Assembly (NCBI GenBank): GCA_011503125.2 | Contig: WWBZ02000022.1 | Coordinates: 3,410,001 to 3,474,000, forward strand | Length of the DNA: 64,000 nt | Direction of reading: 5' to 3' | DNA from: Botryosphaeria dothidea | Lineage: Eukaryota; Ascomycota; Dothideomycetes; Botryosphaeriales; Botryosphaeriaceae | Part shown: piece after piece, positions 1 to 10,848 of the stretch | Layout of the letters: every line of letters begins with the position of its first letter | Numbering within the stretch: the first letter of the stretch is position 1 | Position numbers and translations under genes: made by a program | Notes under the pieces: generated by a model | What the model was told of the DNA's origin: nothing | Database searches by the model: none | Seen by the model: only the letters and a program-made list of their open reading frames with translations

Positions 1-1230
1 CGAGATTATATTATTATAAGCGAATTTAGTAAGGGAGAGAAAGTCGTTTTAATCGTCTTATTAGTACGAAACGTAGATACGAAGGTATTACTCGAGAATA
101 GCGTTAATGCGCTCTATCTAGCCGTCGGTTTACGGGTAGAAAGCCGTACTAAAGTTAGTCTTAATAGATAGAGATCTACTAAGAGCTCTAGTAAATTTAG
201 AGGTAAAAATCGAGCCGCGGTTAGATACGAAGTCGTCGGGTAAGCTATATAGTTAAAAAACGTAGTCTCGATAAAGCTTAGTAAGCTCTATCGAATCGAG
301 GGTTATTTAGTAAGAAATAAAGTAAGCTATTTTAGTTAGTCGATCTACGACTACTAATATAGTATCGAACGAGTTAGACGTTAGAAGTCTCGTAATTAAA
401 TCGAGAGAAACGGATTACTAGCGGCGTTATAGTACTTTAAGGGGTTTTAAATATCTATAGGGGGTATATCGAGCGGGTTTAATTCTTTAGTAGGTCTTAT
501 AGTTTTGTATAAAACGAGCTACTATCTAGCGTAGACCTAGCTACTAGAAATTACGAGTAACGAGTTTAAATATTACTACTTAGCCTAGGTATCTAGTAGC
601 CGGATACGAGTATCGAGAGCTAATAATTCTTTAGCGGAGGCTTAGATCTTTAGAAATATAGATAAGTTTATTAACTAGTAAGAGACTATCGTTATTCTTA
701 GAATATACGCCTAAATCTATCTTAGAATATTAAAGTACGTAGGTATCGAGTACGGTAAGAATCTCTTATCTAAGAGTATCCTTATCGAGTACTAAGCGAA
801 TTTTACTAGCTAGAGACGGTTCTAGCCTAGCGATTAAATAGCGAGTAGAAATAAGGGTTAAAATTTCGAATTTTTTAGAGGTAAGGATCGTAGTAGGGGG
901 TAGGCGCCCCTCTCGAGCAGGGAGGTCTCCTAACCGTCTTATTAACGTATCCGCGCGTTAATTCTTAGTTTCTAGGCGGTAGACGATCTTAAAGTCGAGT
1001 TCTAAGAGTTTAATTACCTAGCGTACTTACCGACGGTTTAAGATTTACTTAGAGGCAAAGCTAGTTAAATTTAAGTAATCTATAAGAACGAGAAGTGGCG
1101 AGGAGAGGTTAATAACGAGGGAACGGTATTTCTTTAGGGCTTCTACGATAGCTAAGAGTTTCTTATCCCCGATACCGTAGTTCTACTCTACGGAGGTTAT
1201 TTTCCGAGAGTAGTAGGCGATAGAATATAG
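1..1230 (-). mobile_element. Gypsy-A1 LTR retrotransposon, left part (integrase to RNase H side), RIP-killed
   Basis: This is the 3' half of a Ty3/gypsy pol on the minus strand; it continues from before the window and resumes at 6361. Near 85-140 the minus strand reads as the integrase motif around the catalytic Glu (P-x-T-D-G-x-T/I-E-R-I-N), with the Gln codons turned into TAG. The stretch matches 21762-22990 of the second copy (Gypsy-A2) almost base for base. CA and TG dinucleotides are almost absent, for example none in bases 1-60. It is interrupted at 1230/6361 by LINE-T1. Seen: motif and copy alignment. Known: the integrase D,D-35-E family. No intact frame survives. Confidence 0.9.
1216..1230. 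repeat. 15-bp target-site duplication of LINE-T1 (left copy)
   Basis: GGCGATAGAATATAG occurs here and again at 6361-6375, exactly flanking the LINE. Joining the two flanks restores the uninterrupted Gypsy-A sequence seen in the other copy at about 22977. This proves insertion by target-primed reverse transcription rather than rearrangement. Confidence 0.92.
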
Positions 1231-4200
1231 ATAGATAGATAAATTTATTTCTTCCCGATATAGCTCCCTTACGGGTCCATGCGGGGCTGGCTATCTATAG
1301 TTATTTTACACGAGGGGGAAAACCTTTTCGCCTGGTAAAAACCCCTCCTCTCTCTCTAGGCATGCTATCCTATACTAGTTCTTGTTTTTCCTTCTTACTA
1401 GTAGCGGCTGCTATAGCAGCCCTATATTTACTTACTAGACCTATCCCTTTAGTCCTTATCCTCGTAGTTATCCGGATCCTAGTGGTTCTAGTAGTCCTCC
1501 TAGTTCCTCTTCCTAGTTATCCTCCTAGATTAGTTCCCTTGCTAGGCTAAATTGCTTAAGCAGCCCTAGGCGTAAGAACTAGTTTGTTGCTGCTTTAATT
1601 CCCTTCTTCGTTAAGAGGAGGAAATAGTAGTCCGTAGTCCCTGCCCTTTAGAGCATCTATGCCCTGCCCTGTTAGAAGTAGGGGTAGAAGAGGAGGATAT
1701 GCTTTAGGGTTTATCTATGCTAGCCGCATAGATAGATAGGGCTAGGATATCCTAGTACCTTGCGCCTAGAGAGGAAGTCCTCTAGTCTAATATACTTAGT
1801 ACGTAGTAGAGTGGCGAGTGTGCTCTATAGCTTAGATAGTTCGCTATAAATTTATCGAATCTTTAGGTTCCACTATGTGCTTTAGGCTACTAGCTTATCT
1901 TGCCTTCCTTAGCTAGTAAACTTTATCTATCTCTTCTTCCACTTGTTCCTATATACTATGCGTAGTCTTATTCGCTCCGGAAGACTCTAGTAGGTAGAGG
2001 GGCAGTAGTTAAGGAGGGCTGTTGCTCTTTCTCTAAGTAGAGTTCTTCTAGCTGGGCCGGCTGTGCCTCTAGTGCCTAGTATGGCCCGGGCTATCTCTTT
2101 AATGCTCTGGTAAGTGTCCTCTACCACTATTGCTACTAGGCTATCCCTAGATCTAATAGTCTAGGCTAGCGCTAGTTCGTCCAGGTAGAGTGAGAGTAGG
2201 GAAATCCCCGTCTCGTACTCTAAAGTTTGTGTGCTAGTTAACTTGTATGCCCCTGAGATGGTGCGTAGGCACTGGTTTTGGATCTTCTGTAGTGGCTGGG
2301 TGGCTATCTTTCTCCACCCTAGGGTTCCCTCTGGGACGTGCTATACCCTATAGCCGTAGGTTATGACTGGTCTTACTATAGCCATATAGATATAGCGGGC
2401 TTTAGTAAATAAAGCTCCCTAGGTGGATGCTGCGAGTCTAGAGAGAGATGTGCACTATTTAATTGCCTTGGCTTCTGTTTCCCTAATATAGGGTCCCTAT
2501 CTAAGCTTGTTGTCTACGTAGACTTCTAGAATCTTAATTATAGGCTCTGGGCATCTAGTAAATCTAGGGATACGGATCTCTGCTGCTATATTAAATCTTC
2601 TTAGTTTTCTTATAAAATGAATGAGGTAATACTTATTAGGCGAGAAAGCTAACCCGTGGGTAGCTGCCCAGCGCTCGCAAATTTAATATACGCCCTTTAG
2701 TGTTCTATAGTTTTGTTCTATAGATCTACTAAAGGTTAGAATATTAGTATTATCGACGAATCTAAGGGAGAAGATATTGCCCCTGCGTAGCTATATAAGT
2801 AGGTTAGAGGTAAAGAATAGGTAGAGGATCGGAGATAGTAAGGATCCCTGGGGAATCCCGGTTAAGGTCTAGATTAGTAGACTAGTAAAGTCTCCGAAGG
2901 ATAGCTAAGTAGTACGGTCCTGTAGAAAGGATCGAGTGAATCTTTCTACCTATTCTGGGAGTTTTGCTATCCTTATATTATAGAGAAGCCTTCTATAAGA
3001 TACGTGGTTATATACTCCCGAGATATTTAGGCTAAGGACTAAAGCTACTAGCCCTAGATCTTATGCCTAGATAGTATAGATCTATTCTATAAGTAGGTCG
3101 AGAGCTGCTACTGCGGACCTATTTCTCCTAGCTCCTATCTATATATTAGGGAGTAGGCCGTATACTTTAGTAGCCTGGGAGATTCTATCTGCTATAATCC
3201 TCTTAAGTAGCTTCCCTAGCGTATTAAGTAGGGTAATCGGCCTAAATAATTTGGCTTTAGTATAGTTATCTCTCTATAGTTTCCTTAGGACTACGGTAAT
3301 AGAGCTTTTAAACTACCTAGGGTAGTATATAAGTGCGAGGCATTTCTAGAAGAGCCTAGTAAGTAGTCCGCTTAGTGTCTAAGCGCACTACTTTAGAAAC
3401 CTATTAATAATCTTATCTAGGCCTAGTGCCTTATCTAGGGGGAGCTTTTTAATAGTATAGAGGACCTACTCTTTAGTAAGGTCTTAAGGGATCTCTACTA
3501 GCTCTAGGTATATATACCTATCTAGATCTAAGAGGTCGGTAGCCCTAGGAGGGGGGAAGAACTAGTTAGTAAGGATTTCTGCCTTGGCCGGATTATCGTA
3601 GCGTAGTTATCTATCTACTTCCTAGAGGGGTAGGAACTAAGGTGGGGCTAGAGGCTCTAGTGCCCTTATTCTTACCTACTTTAAGAGCTTCTAGAGTATA
3701 GATAGGTCTAAGATAATCTTAGCTACTATTCTACGCTATACTTTTATTCTATCCCTTCTAATCTACCTCTTCTTGCTATTAGTAATAGTTTAGTATACTA
3801 TCTAGTCCTCCTCCCTTTCTATAGCTATCTATTTCCTTCTAGCTGCTCTCGCCTAGTATACTAGGTCCGAACACTCCTTTATCTATTATATAGAGGCCTA
3901 GGGCGAGGGTCTCGCTACTAGGATAGTTTCCTAGATTATTCTTTAGATAACCTCCTAGAGTAGTTCTATAAAGTAGTCTAGGTCTACTTTCGTATTAAGA
4001 GGGGCTGCTCTAAGGTATTCGAGCTTTATTTAGAGTACCTAATTAGTTCTATTCTAGTCTACTTTTTTCTACTAGGGCCTTAGAGGACGTAGTTCTATAG
4101 AGGTAGGGGAGATATTAAGTATAGTAAGGATAGGTAGGTAGTCTAAGGAGGATTCGAGCTCCTAACTAACTCTATAGCTAAGGATCCTCTTCTCTAGCTA

Positions 4201-6360
4201 CCGTATAGTAAAGATAAGGTCTAGAATACTCTCGCTACTACCCTCTCTTCTAGTAATAGTACCTCTTAGAAGAACTAGGTTAAGGCTAGCTGTCGTAGCT
4301 ATTTTAATAAGGTTATCTATAAGAGTATAGTGTATAGAGGAGGTAATACCTCTCTAGGTAGGATAGTAAAGGTTAAAGTCCCCTAGTAGGACATGCTTCC
4401 CTAGTTTTCTAAGGGCTTCTAGGAGAAGCGCTAAGGTTTCTAGAGCCGTACTAGTGTAGGAGGCTAGTGGGGGGTTATAGTAGTTATAGATATAGATTAT
4501 ATATATTCTAGTAATAAGGAATAGTATAATAAGATCTAGTAAATAGACTGTTGCTTACTAGGAGTTGGGGCTAATAGCCTTGCTTATAAAGAAGTAGGTT
4601 CTTGCTACTCCCTCCTAGGGAAAAACTATATAATAGATAGGGTGTCTTACTATTGTCTTAACCCTCGGGTTCCTCTAAGGTTCCTAGATAGCTAGGATAT
4701 AGTAGATCTTTAGGTCTACTTCCTTAAAGAGCGGGAGTATTACCCTATTCTTACTCTTATAGACGTTATACTATACGATAGAGAGAGAGCCTATATCTAA
4801 TATTAACTTCCTTCTATCTCTAGGTCCGGCTACGAGGGGGCTAGTAGTATAGGCTATAAGGAGGAAGTTCCCGCGGGCTCCTCTAAGGCGTGTTATAAGC
4901 TATTAAGTCTAGTAAACCTTATTTAGTTAGGAGGCGGGGGGCGGCTTAAGTCTCTTAGCCTGCCTGGTCCCCTCTTAACCGGCTCCTCCTCTCTAATTCT
5001 CTTTCTTAGTCCGACCGTTAGCTAGTTAGTTTAGGGCTATATCTTAGTTATTAGAGGTCCTTCCCGGTATCTTTCTAGTGCTACTAGGCGGGCCTAGGCG
5101 GCCTTAATATAGTAGGCTCTACGTATTAGGCAGACGTTACTCTAGGCTATATGCCTTTAGGAGTAGTTTATGTACTACGTGCTTTCCTTAGGGCAGTTTC
5201 TAGTATTATATACCTTGCCGTACTATTTACACTTTTCCTTCTTTTTATAGTAGTTAGTAATATAACCGTAGGCCTAGTACTTAAAATACTGGGTTACTAT
5301 AAAGGCTATATTATAGTACTACGCTATATAGATAGTAAAGTTAATAATAAGCCCCTTATTAATAATCTAGTTAGCGGTTTCGGGGTTTGTAGTACTAAGG
5401 ATAATAGCTAAGTAAGTTTTCCCCTCTAGAAGCTTCCTCTTTAGCTAGGCTAGCTTGCTAATACGTAGTCCTAGGTATAGAGATAGGTTCTACTCCTAGA
5501 TGGTTTAGATGGCTTAGGGGTCTATAGTATCGATTTCTTCTCGAGGGACGTTGTATACTAGCACTAAGTATAGCTACTAGTTAGGCCTAATTTCTTTTCC
5601 TAGTTCTGTAGTCTATTCCTAGTCCTAGAGAAGGGCTGTTCTAGTTACTTTATCCGGTATAAAGATCCTAACGTCTCTACTGGGGAGCTTCTTAGTAGCA
5701 AGTACTTTCTTATACGCCTAGCTTTTTCCTACCTAGATCTTTCTAATAATTGCCTTATTTAAGAGCTTGGCTATTTCTTATCTATTTACTATCTCTAGGA
5801 AGTAGAGGGTAAGTTTAGTAGTGGCTGGGGGGGTAGGGGGCTTCGGGGCTGCTTAGGCTATAATTTGTGCCTAGCTGCGAGTGTTAGGTGTGGGTATAGA
5901 GGTAGCCTAGATACGGTTAACTATCTTTTAGACCTATTAGACCTCTTTAAGGATATTCTTAAGGCCTAGCTTCTTAGTAGCTACCTTCTAGTAGATAGTA
6001 ATATAATTCTAGAAGATTATCTTAGTAATGTCGAGAAAATTTTTTACCTGGCTAGAGAGGACTAAAGGGAGGCTAGCGGATGTTTATAGGGCTTAGAGGA
6101 GGGTGTCTGCTATTTTTAAGGCTCTCTTAACGTATTCTACGCTATACTAGGTGCTCTACGGTTTCTTAGGGGTATATTAGAGCTAGGTAGAGGTAGTTAC
6201 TAGGGGAGGCTATTCGCCTCTTCCTATATCCTCTATATTAACTACTTCGCGGCTGCAGTTATCTTAAGTACTATTTTAGAACTCGCGAAGCCTAGAATAG
6301 TCCCTAGGGCCCTCTCCCGGCGCCGTAGCTTAGGGTCGATTTTTTAGTATAGTTATATTT
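1231..6360 (-). mobile_element. LINE-T1, full-length Tad-like non-LTR retrotransposon inside Gypsy-A1
   Basis: Full-length (5.13 kb) minus-strand LINE. Its 5' end is at 6360 and starts AAATATAACTATACT. ORF1 (about 6300-5000) has a Cys/His-rich knuckle near 5100-5230. ORF2 opens with an AP-type endonuclease (LAIQEP-like motif on the minus strand near 4680-4705) and continues into a reverse transcriptase (GIPxGSLLSP near 2845-2870; FVDD-type catalytic box near 2750-2770, one Asp changed to Asn). The 3' end is a TATC tetranucleotide tail at 1231-1250 rather than poly(A). The layout fits the fungal Tad clade. It is the least mutated of the four copies: many TGs survive at 2000-2700, but frames are still broken. 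The 62- and 86-residue plus-strand frames inside it are antisense shadows. Confidence 0.9.
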
Positions 6361-9300
6361 GGCGATAGAATATAGGATTCTTCTACTATTATCGTAGGTT
6401 ATCTATTAGAATAAAATTACGGAGATAATAAAGTTAGATAAGTTGGTTTTAAGAATAGTTTCGAGTTAGAAGTCGAAGTATTAGAGGATTAGGTAAGAGT
6501 AGAAGGCTTCCTTAAGATAAGTAAATACCTTATCCTATTCTTTTTCCTAAGTAAAACGAATATTCTTAGCTAGGAGCCTAAAGAGAGCTCTAGCTTTTCG
6601 AGAGTATCCTTTAATAAATCTTCGGTAAAAGTTTATAAAGCTAAGAAACGATTAAAGATCTTTAACTAAGCGAGGAGCCTCTTAGTCTCTTACGGCGGCT
6701 ACCTTAGCCGGGTCTATAGAGATACCGTCTAGGAAGATAACGAAGCTAAAGAACGTAGTTAAAGTCGTATAGAAGTCGTATTTTTCGCCTTTTACGTACA
6801 GGCCTACTTTACGAAGTTTTTCGAGAACTAATTAGACGTATTTATAGTACTTCTCTTCTATTTCCGAGTAGATAAGGATATTATCTAAGTAGACGACGTA
6901 CTAGCGGTCGAGATATTTACGTAGTATATCGTTAACGAATTATTAGTAGGTAGTAGGCGTATTCGTAAGGCTAAAGGGTATAATAAGGTACTCGTATAGG
7001 CTATAGCGAGTCCTAAAGGCGGTTAAATATTCGGAGCCTTCCTTAATCCGGATAAGATTATAAACACCGCGAAGATCGAGTCGAGTAAAAATACGAGAGC
7101 CTTAAAGTTAACGGAGAGTCTCGTTAATTAAGAGGAGTAGATAACGGTTCTTTTTCGTAATACCGTTTAGTTCGCGATAATCTATATAAAAACGAAGGCC
7201 GCTACTTAGTTTCTTAATAAAGAGAATAGAGAACGTAGAGGATAAAGATAAGGGCCGAATAAAACCTTTCTTAAGGTTCTTATTAAGATATTCGCGTAGA
7301 GTCTTAAGCTCTAAATCGGACATTAAGTAGAGAGGACCGAATAGGGGTTTCTTGCCCTCTTCTAGCGAAATTTTATAATTAATATATCGATATAGGGGAA
7401 GCTTATCGGCCTTTTTCTTAGTAAAGAAAGGAAGAAGGTAGTAAAATCGAGCCGGGATTCGTGAGCGGAGGGTTTTGAGTTCTTATTCCGGGGTTTATTA
7501 TTCCGTTTTTTTAAGGCTTTTAAGGTGTTCTTAGATTTCCTTAATTAATACGGTATAGATTCTAGTCTTATCTCGTTAGATATAGCGGGTAAGGGCGGCG
7601 TAGGATACTATAGCGTAAGAGATCGAAGGCGGATTAGAAGGCGTAATCGTAGGTTATTAAGTAGGTAAGTAATTTACTTAGTAGAAAGAAGAAGCGAAGG
7701 TAATAGTATTCCTTAACTAGAGAATCTATAGATCGTATCTTTTTAGCTAAGGTTTTCTAAGAATAATAGAATATTAACTAAGCTTAGTTACCTAAAAGGT
7801 AAGAAGTTCTTAGTATTAATTAATATCGAGTTAAAGGTCGGCTTTATAAGTAATCTACCTAGCTATAGATCTATTAGCTAGCTCGAGGGATTTAGGTTAT
7901 ATTTTTTAACGAGTAGGGAGCGAGTATTCCTTAATAAAAGTATTATCTATAAATAAGAACGAAGCACTAGAGTCTAGCATAGACGAGGTTTCGATTATAT
8001 TATTAACTACTAACTTAAGAATAAGGAGTAGGCGTTTTCCGAGATTAATAGCGCGTGGTTTCGAGGTACGAGGTTCGGGGGGTAAAAATAAGAGTATTTC
8101 GAGGTTCGAAGATAAAGAAGTAAGAATAGAGAATTAATTTAAAGTAGAAAGTAGCGGGGGGCTAGGTAGGTACCGGGTACTATCTAGCCTTCTACGTTTT
8201 TTAATACGTAGAGAACTAAAGCCGTAGGAGGAGTTATAGAAGTTAAGGTTTTAGAGACGAGTAGACTTATTACTAGTAGCGAGGTAGACGGAGAGGGTAT
8301 AGTTATAGTCGAATTAAGGTTTAGACCCTTTAAACTCTTTAAACCCTTTGCCTTAGGGCACTTACGTATCTAGTAGTTCGGATTACTATAGTAAGCGTAG
8401 AGATTATTAGCTTTTCGGTACGCTTTTCGAGTAGAGGTATCTAGTTCTATAGGTTTACTTTAAGAGATCGAGGTTAGCGCGGGAGACGAGGATCGAGGGG
8501 TAGCTAGTATAGAGAGAGGAGTCGAGGTAGGGGTACGAGTTACGGGTGTCTTTTTCTTAATTATTCGAGTATAGAGTTAGTTATCTAACGCAATATAGGT
8601 TTTAGCGAACTTTTCGAATTCTAGTAGTATAGAACGTCTAATAAGAAGATTCTTAAGGTTTTTCTTAAGGCTAAGGCGGAAGTAGTAAATCTTTACTACG
8701 TTTTCCTTCTAACTAAGAGTCGTAATAAGCGAGAGAAACCGTAAGTAGTAAGCCGAGTAGGACTTATCTTATTTAAGCGCGAGGAGAGATCGTTTAGCCG
8801 TTGCGTAAGTATTAGAATTATTAAATACGGCCTTAAGAGCTTAGTAGAAGATCTTATAATTATCGAAGTCTACGGAACCGTTCGAAGTAGAGACGTAAGG
8901 GGCAAACTAAGTATAAGCCGTATCGCGAAGATATAACCTAGCGTAGGTAATCTTAGCTATATTCGTTATAAAAGTAGATAGGTTCGAGGTAAATTTAAGT
9001 TAAAGTTGCGTAGCGAAGTTCTAGAATCGAGTACGTTCTCCTTTAAAGGGTTCTAGATCCGATACCTTAGAAATGCGGGGACGTAGGGTTTCTAAAGAAG
9101 ATACCGTGGACGTAGTAGCCGGCGTATTAGTAGGAAGGTTCGGGGCTAGTAGTTAGAGTCGGGCGAAGGCTTTATCTTAGCTAAAACCGTAGTAGTAAAA
9201 GATATAAGTAACTTAGGCGTTCGTAGTATTCTTAGAGATAGCTAGTAAATCGATATCGGATCTTAGGTAAGATTATCTTTCTCTAGCGTATACCTAGCTA

Positions 9301-9492
9301 AGAGTAACGCGTAGAGAAACCGGGATATCTTTAGAGAAGGTAGAACGAGTATTAATAGAAGTAGGGACTTAATTAAGGACTTAGAAGAGCGTATTCTAAG
9401 GATTAGGAGGTATAGTTCTATTAACTATTTTAGGGATTATAGTCTAGGGCTTCGGCGAGAGCTTTAGGCCTACTAAAGAGAGTCTAGTAAAA
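6361..9492 (-). mobile_element. Gypsy-A1, right part: reverse transcriptase, protease and gag region
   Basis: Continuation of Gypsy-A1 after the LINE-T1 insertion. On the minus strand the order is gag (about 9450-8100), protease region, then reverse transcriptase (about 7330-6700). The gag zinc knuckle is near 8350-8415: C-x2-C-x4-H-x4-C is recoverable if Y/R changes at Cys and His codons are read as C-to-T damage. The RT catalytic box near 6858-6900 reads Y-L-D-(D>N)-I-L-I-Y. The gag-pol order and the downstream chromodomain (seen in copy A2) fit a chromovirus. All long frames carry TAG/TAA stops. Confidence 0.88.
7108..7323 (-). pseudogene. Surviving open fragment of Gypsy-A1 reverse transcriptase (71 residues)
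   Basis: This is the only sizeable stop-free piece of the Gypsy-A1 pol frame. It holds the N-terminal part of a Ty3/gypsy RT: L-x-E-Y-L-N-K-N-L-K-K-G-F-I-R-P followed by F-Y-I-D-Y-R-E-L-N-G-I-T-K-K-N-R-Y, which matches the family's (F/C)-V-D-Y-R-x-L-N motif. The frame is open by chance of RIP and is not an independent gene. The same piece is mutated further in copy A2 (about 23720-23940). Confidence 0.85.
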
Positions 9493-9879
9493 TATAATAA
9501 ACGGATCTTAGAGAAGGGGCGGAGAGACGAGGTAACGAAGCCGGTAAAGATAGTAGAGGTAAAATAATACCGAAGTATAAGGATATAGTTTAAAGGGCGA
9601 GGGTACGAGGTGCGAGAGACGAGGGGCGAGGGACGAGGGGCGAGGAACGAGAAACGAGGGAGGTAAGCAAGGTCTAATTTAAGGCGTACTAAGTTATACG
9701 CGAGGAATACTTATTACTAGACTAAAGAACTAACTATAAAGTAGAGGGGCGAGCTTTATATATATAAAGAACGAACTAAAATACTAGCTTTCTAATTTAT
9801 AAGTAGGTAAGTCTAGATCTAGATTTTAAATTAACGAAGGTAAATAAGTAAGGGGTCTATATAAGCTACGTTTATAATA
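9493..9879 (-). repeat. Gypsy-A1 5' LTR (right end of the element), 387 bp
   Basis: Starts TATAATAAACGG and ends CGTTTATAATA, a short terminal inverted repeat whose TG...CA ends have become TA...TA. It aligns with the two LTRs of Gypsy-A2 (20704-21075 and 26110-26481, each 372 bp). The 15-bp excess comes from extra units of a GACGAGG-type minisatellite at about 9597-9662. The partner LTR lies outside the window, so the target-site duplication cannot be checked. Confidence 0.9.
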
Positions 9880-10848
9880 TCTCTAGATACTATCCTTCCT
9901 AAATTCTCGTAGTAATAAGATATTTAATTAGAAGTTAGCTACGATTAAGGCGAAGAAGGCTACTACCTTAGATTAGAGGTTAACGGCTATCTTAAAACTA
10001 GGTAGTACGGCTATATCGTATATATTAGACGGGTCTAGTAGTAACGTAGCGAGTATCGATAGTATAATCTTCCGGTAGGCTTTCGTAGATTAGCTTTAGA
10101 TATTACTAGCTTCTTCTTCTAGTTTTACGTTCTAGAAGAACGCTTTAGAGCTAGACGATCTAGATTTTATCGGTAGAAGTCCGCGAGAAGTTCTAGATAG
10201 CTAAGATTTAGTAAGAGTTCCTAGATATTTTCTAAGTCTTTATAATTTTTCTATTTAATAAGATATTTAAGCTAACCGTTAGAGTCCCTTTTACTATCTA
10301 GAATTTTTTCGACGTTCTATTCCTACGCGTCTTCGGGTTAGATTTCTTCCTTAAGGTATTTTAGTATTTAGACGTTTTAGAATACTAGTTTAAGAAGTAC
10401 TATATAGAAGACTAGACTTCGGTATATATTCTTTAGTAATTTAAGTTTAAATATAATAGAAGAAAGTTTTTATTTAATTTCGAAGGAACTAATTTTCTTA
10501 TAATCTAATTTAGGGCTTAGTCGGTTAATTTTAAGGTTTCTAGTAAGTAGCTAGACTTTATCTTCCTCTTCTAGAAGTAGCGGCTTCTAGCGCCTTCGGT
10601 TATAGTATATAGCTATACGATAGTTAATAAATTTAATATCTCGGGCGAGGCTTTAGTATAGTCCTTTTAGTTATTCTACTTAGAGTATTTCTTTCTACGC
10701 TATATTTTTCTAGAAAATAGATTCTCTATAGGCTTAGGATTCGAAACCGTAGTTAACGTAGAACGGCGTTTCTTAGATTATTTCTACGATTATACTATTA
10801 TATATAAATTAGGCTAGAGGTAGAAATTCTATCTAGTCGTTTTATTAG
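9880..10848 (-). mobile_element. Gypsy-B1 fragment (integrase C-terminus and chromodomain end)
   Basis: Between Gypsy-A1 and LINE-T2. From about 10026 to 10848 it aligns closely with 33080-33895 of Gypsy-B2. On the minus strand this is the integrase C-terminal region followed by a chromodomain (about 10330-10240). To the left of about 10026 the two copies part company, so B1 is either a diverged subfamily or has a different 3' region. Gypsy-A1 abuts at 9879. The last 16 bases (10833-10848) are the LINE-T2 target duplication. Confidence 0.8.

Noticed and set aside
1362..1550. 62-residue hydrophobic plus-strand frame
   Set aside because: Low-complexity Leu/Val frame in the 3' region of minus-strand LINE-T1; not preserved in the other copies.
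5151..5411. 86-residue plus-strand frame, with a near-identical one at 14761-15021
   Set aside because: Antisense to the ORF1 knuckle of LINE-T1 and T2. The similarity only reflects that both are copies of one element, and RIP has removed stops by chance.
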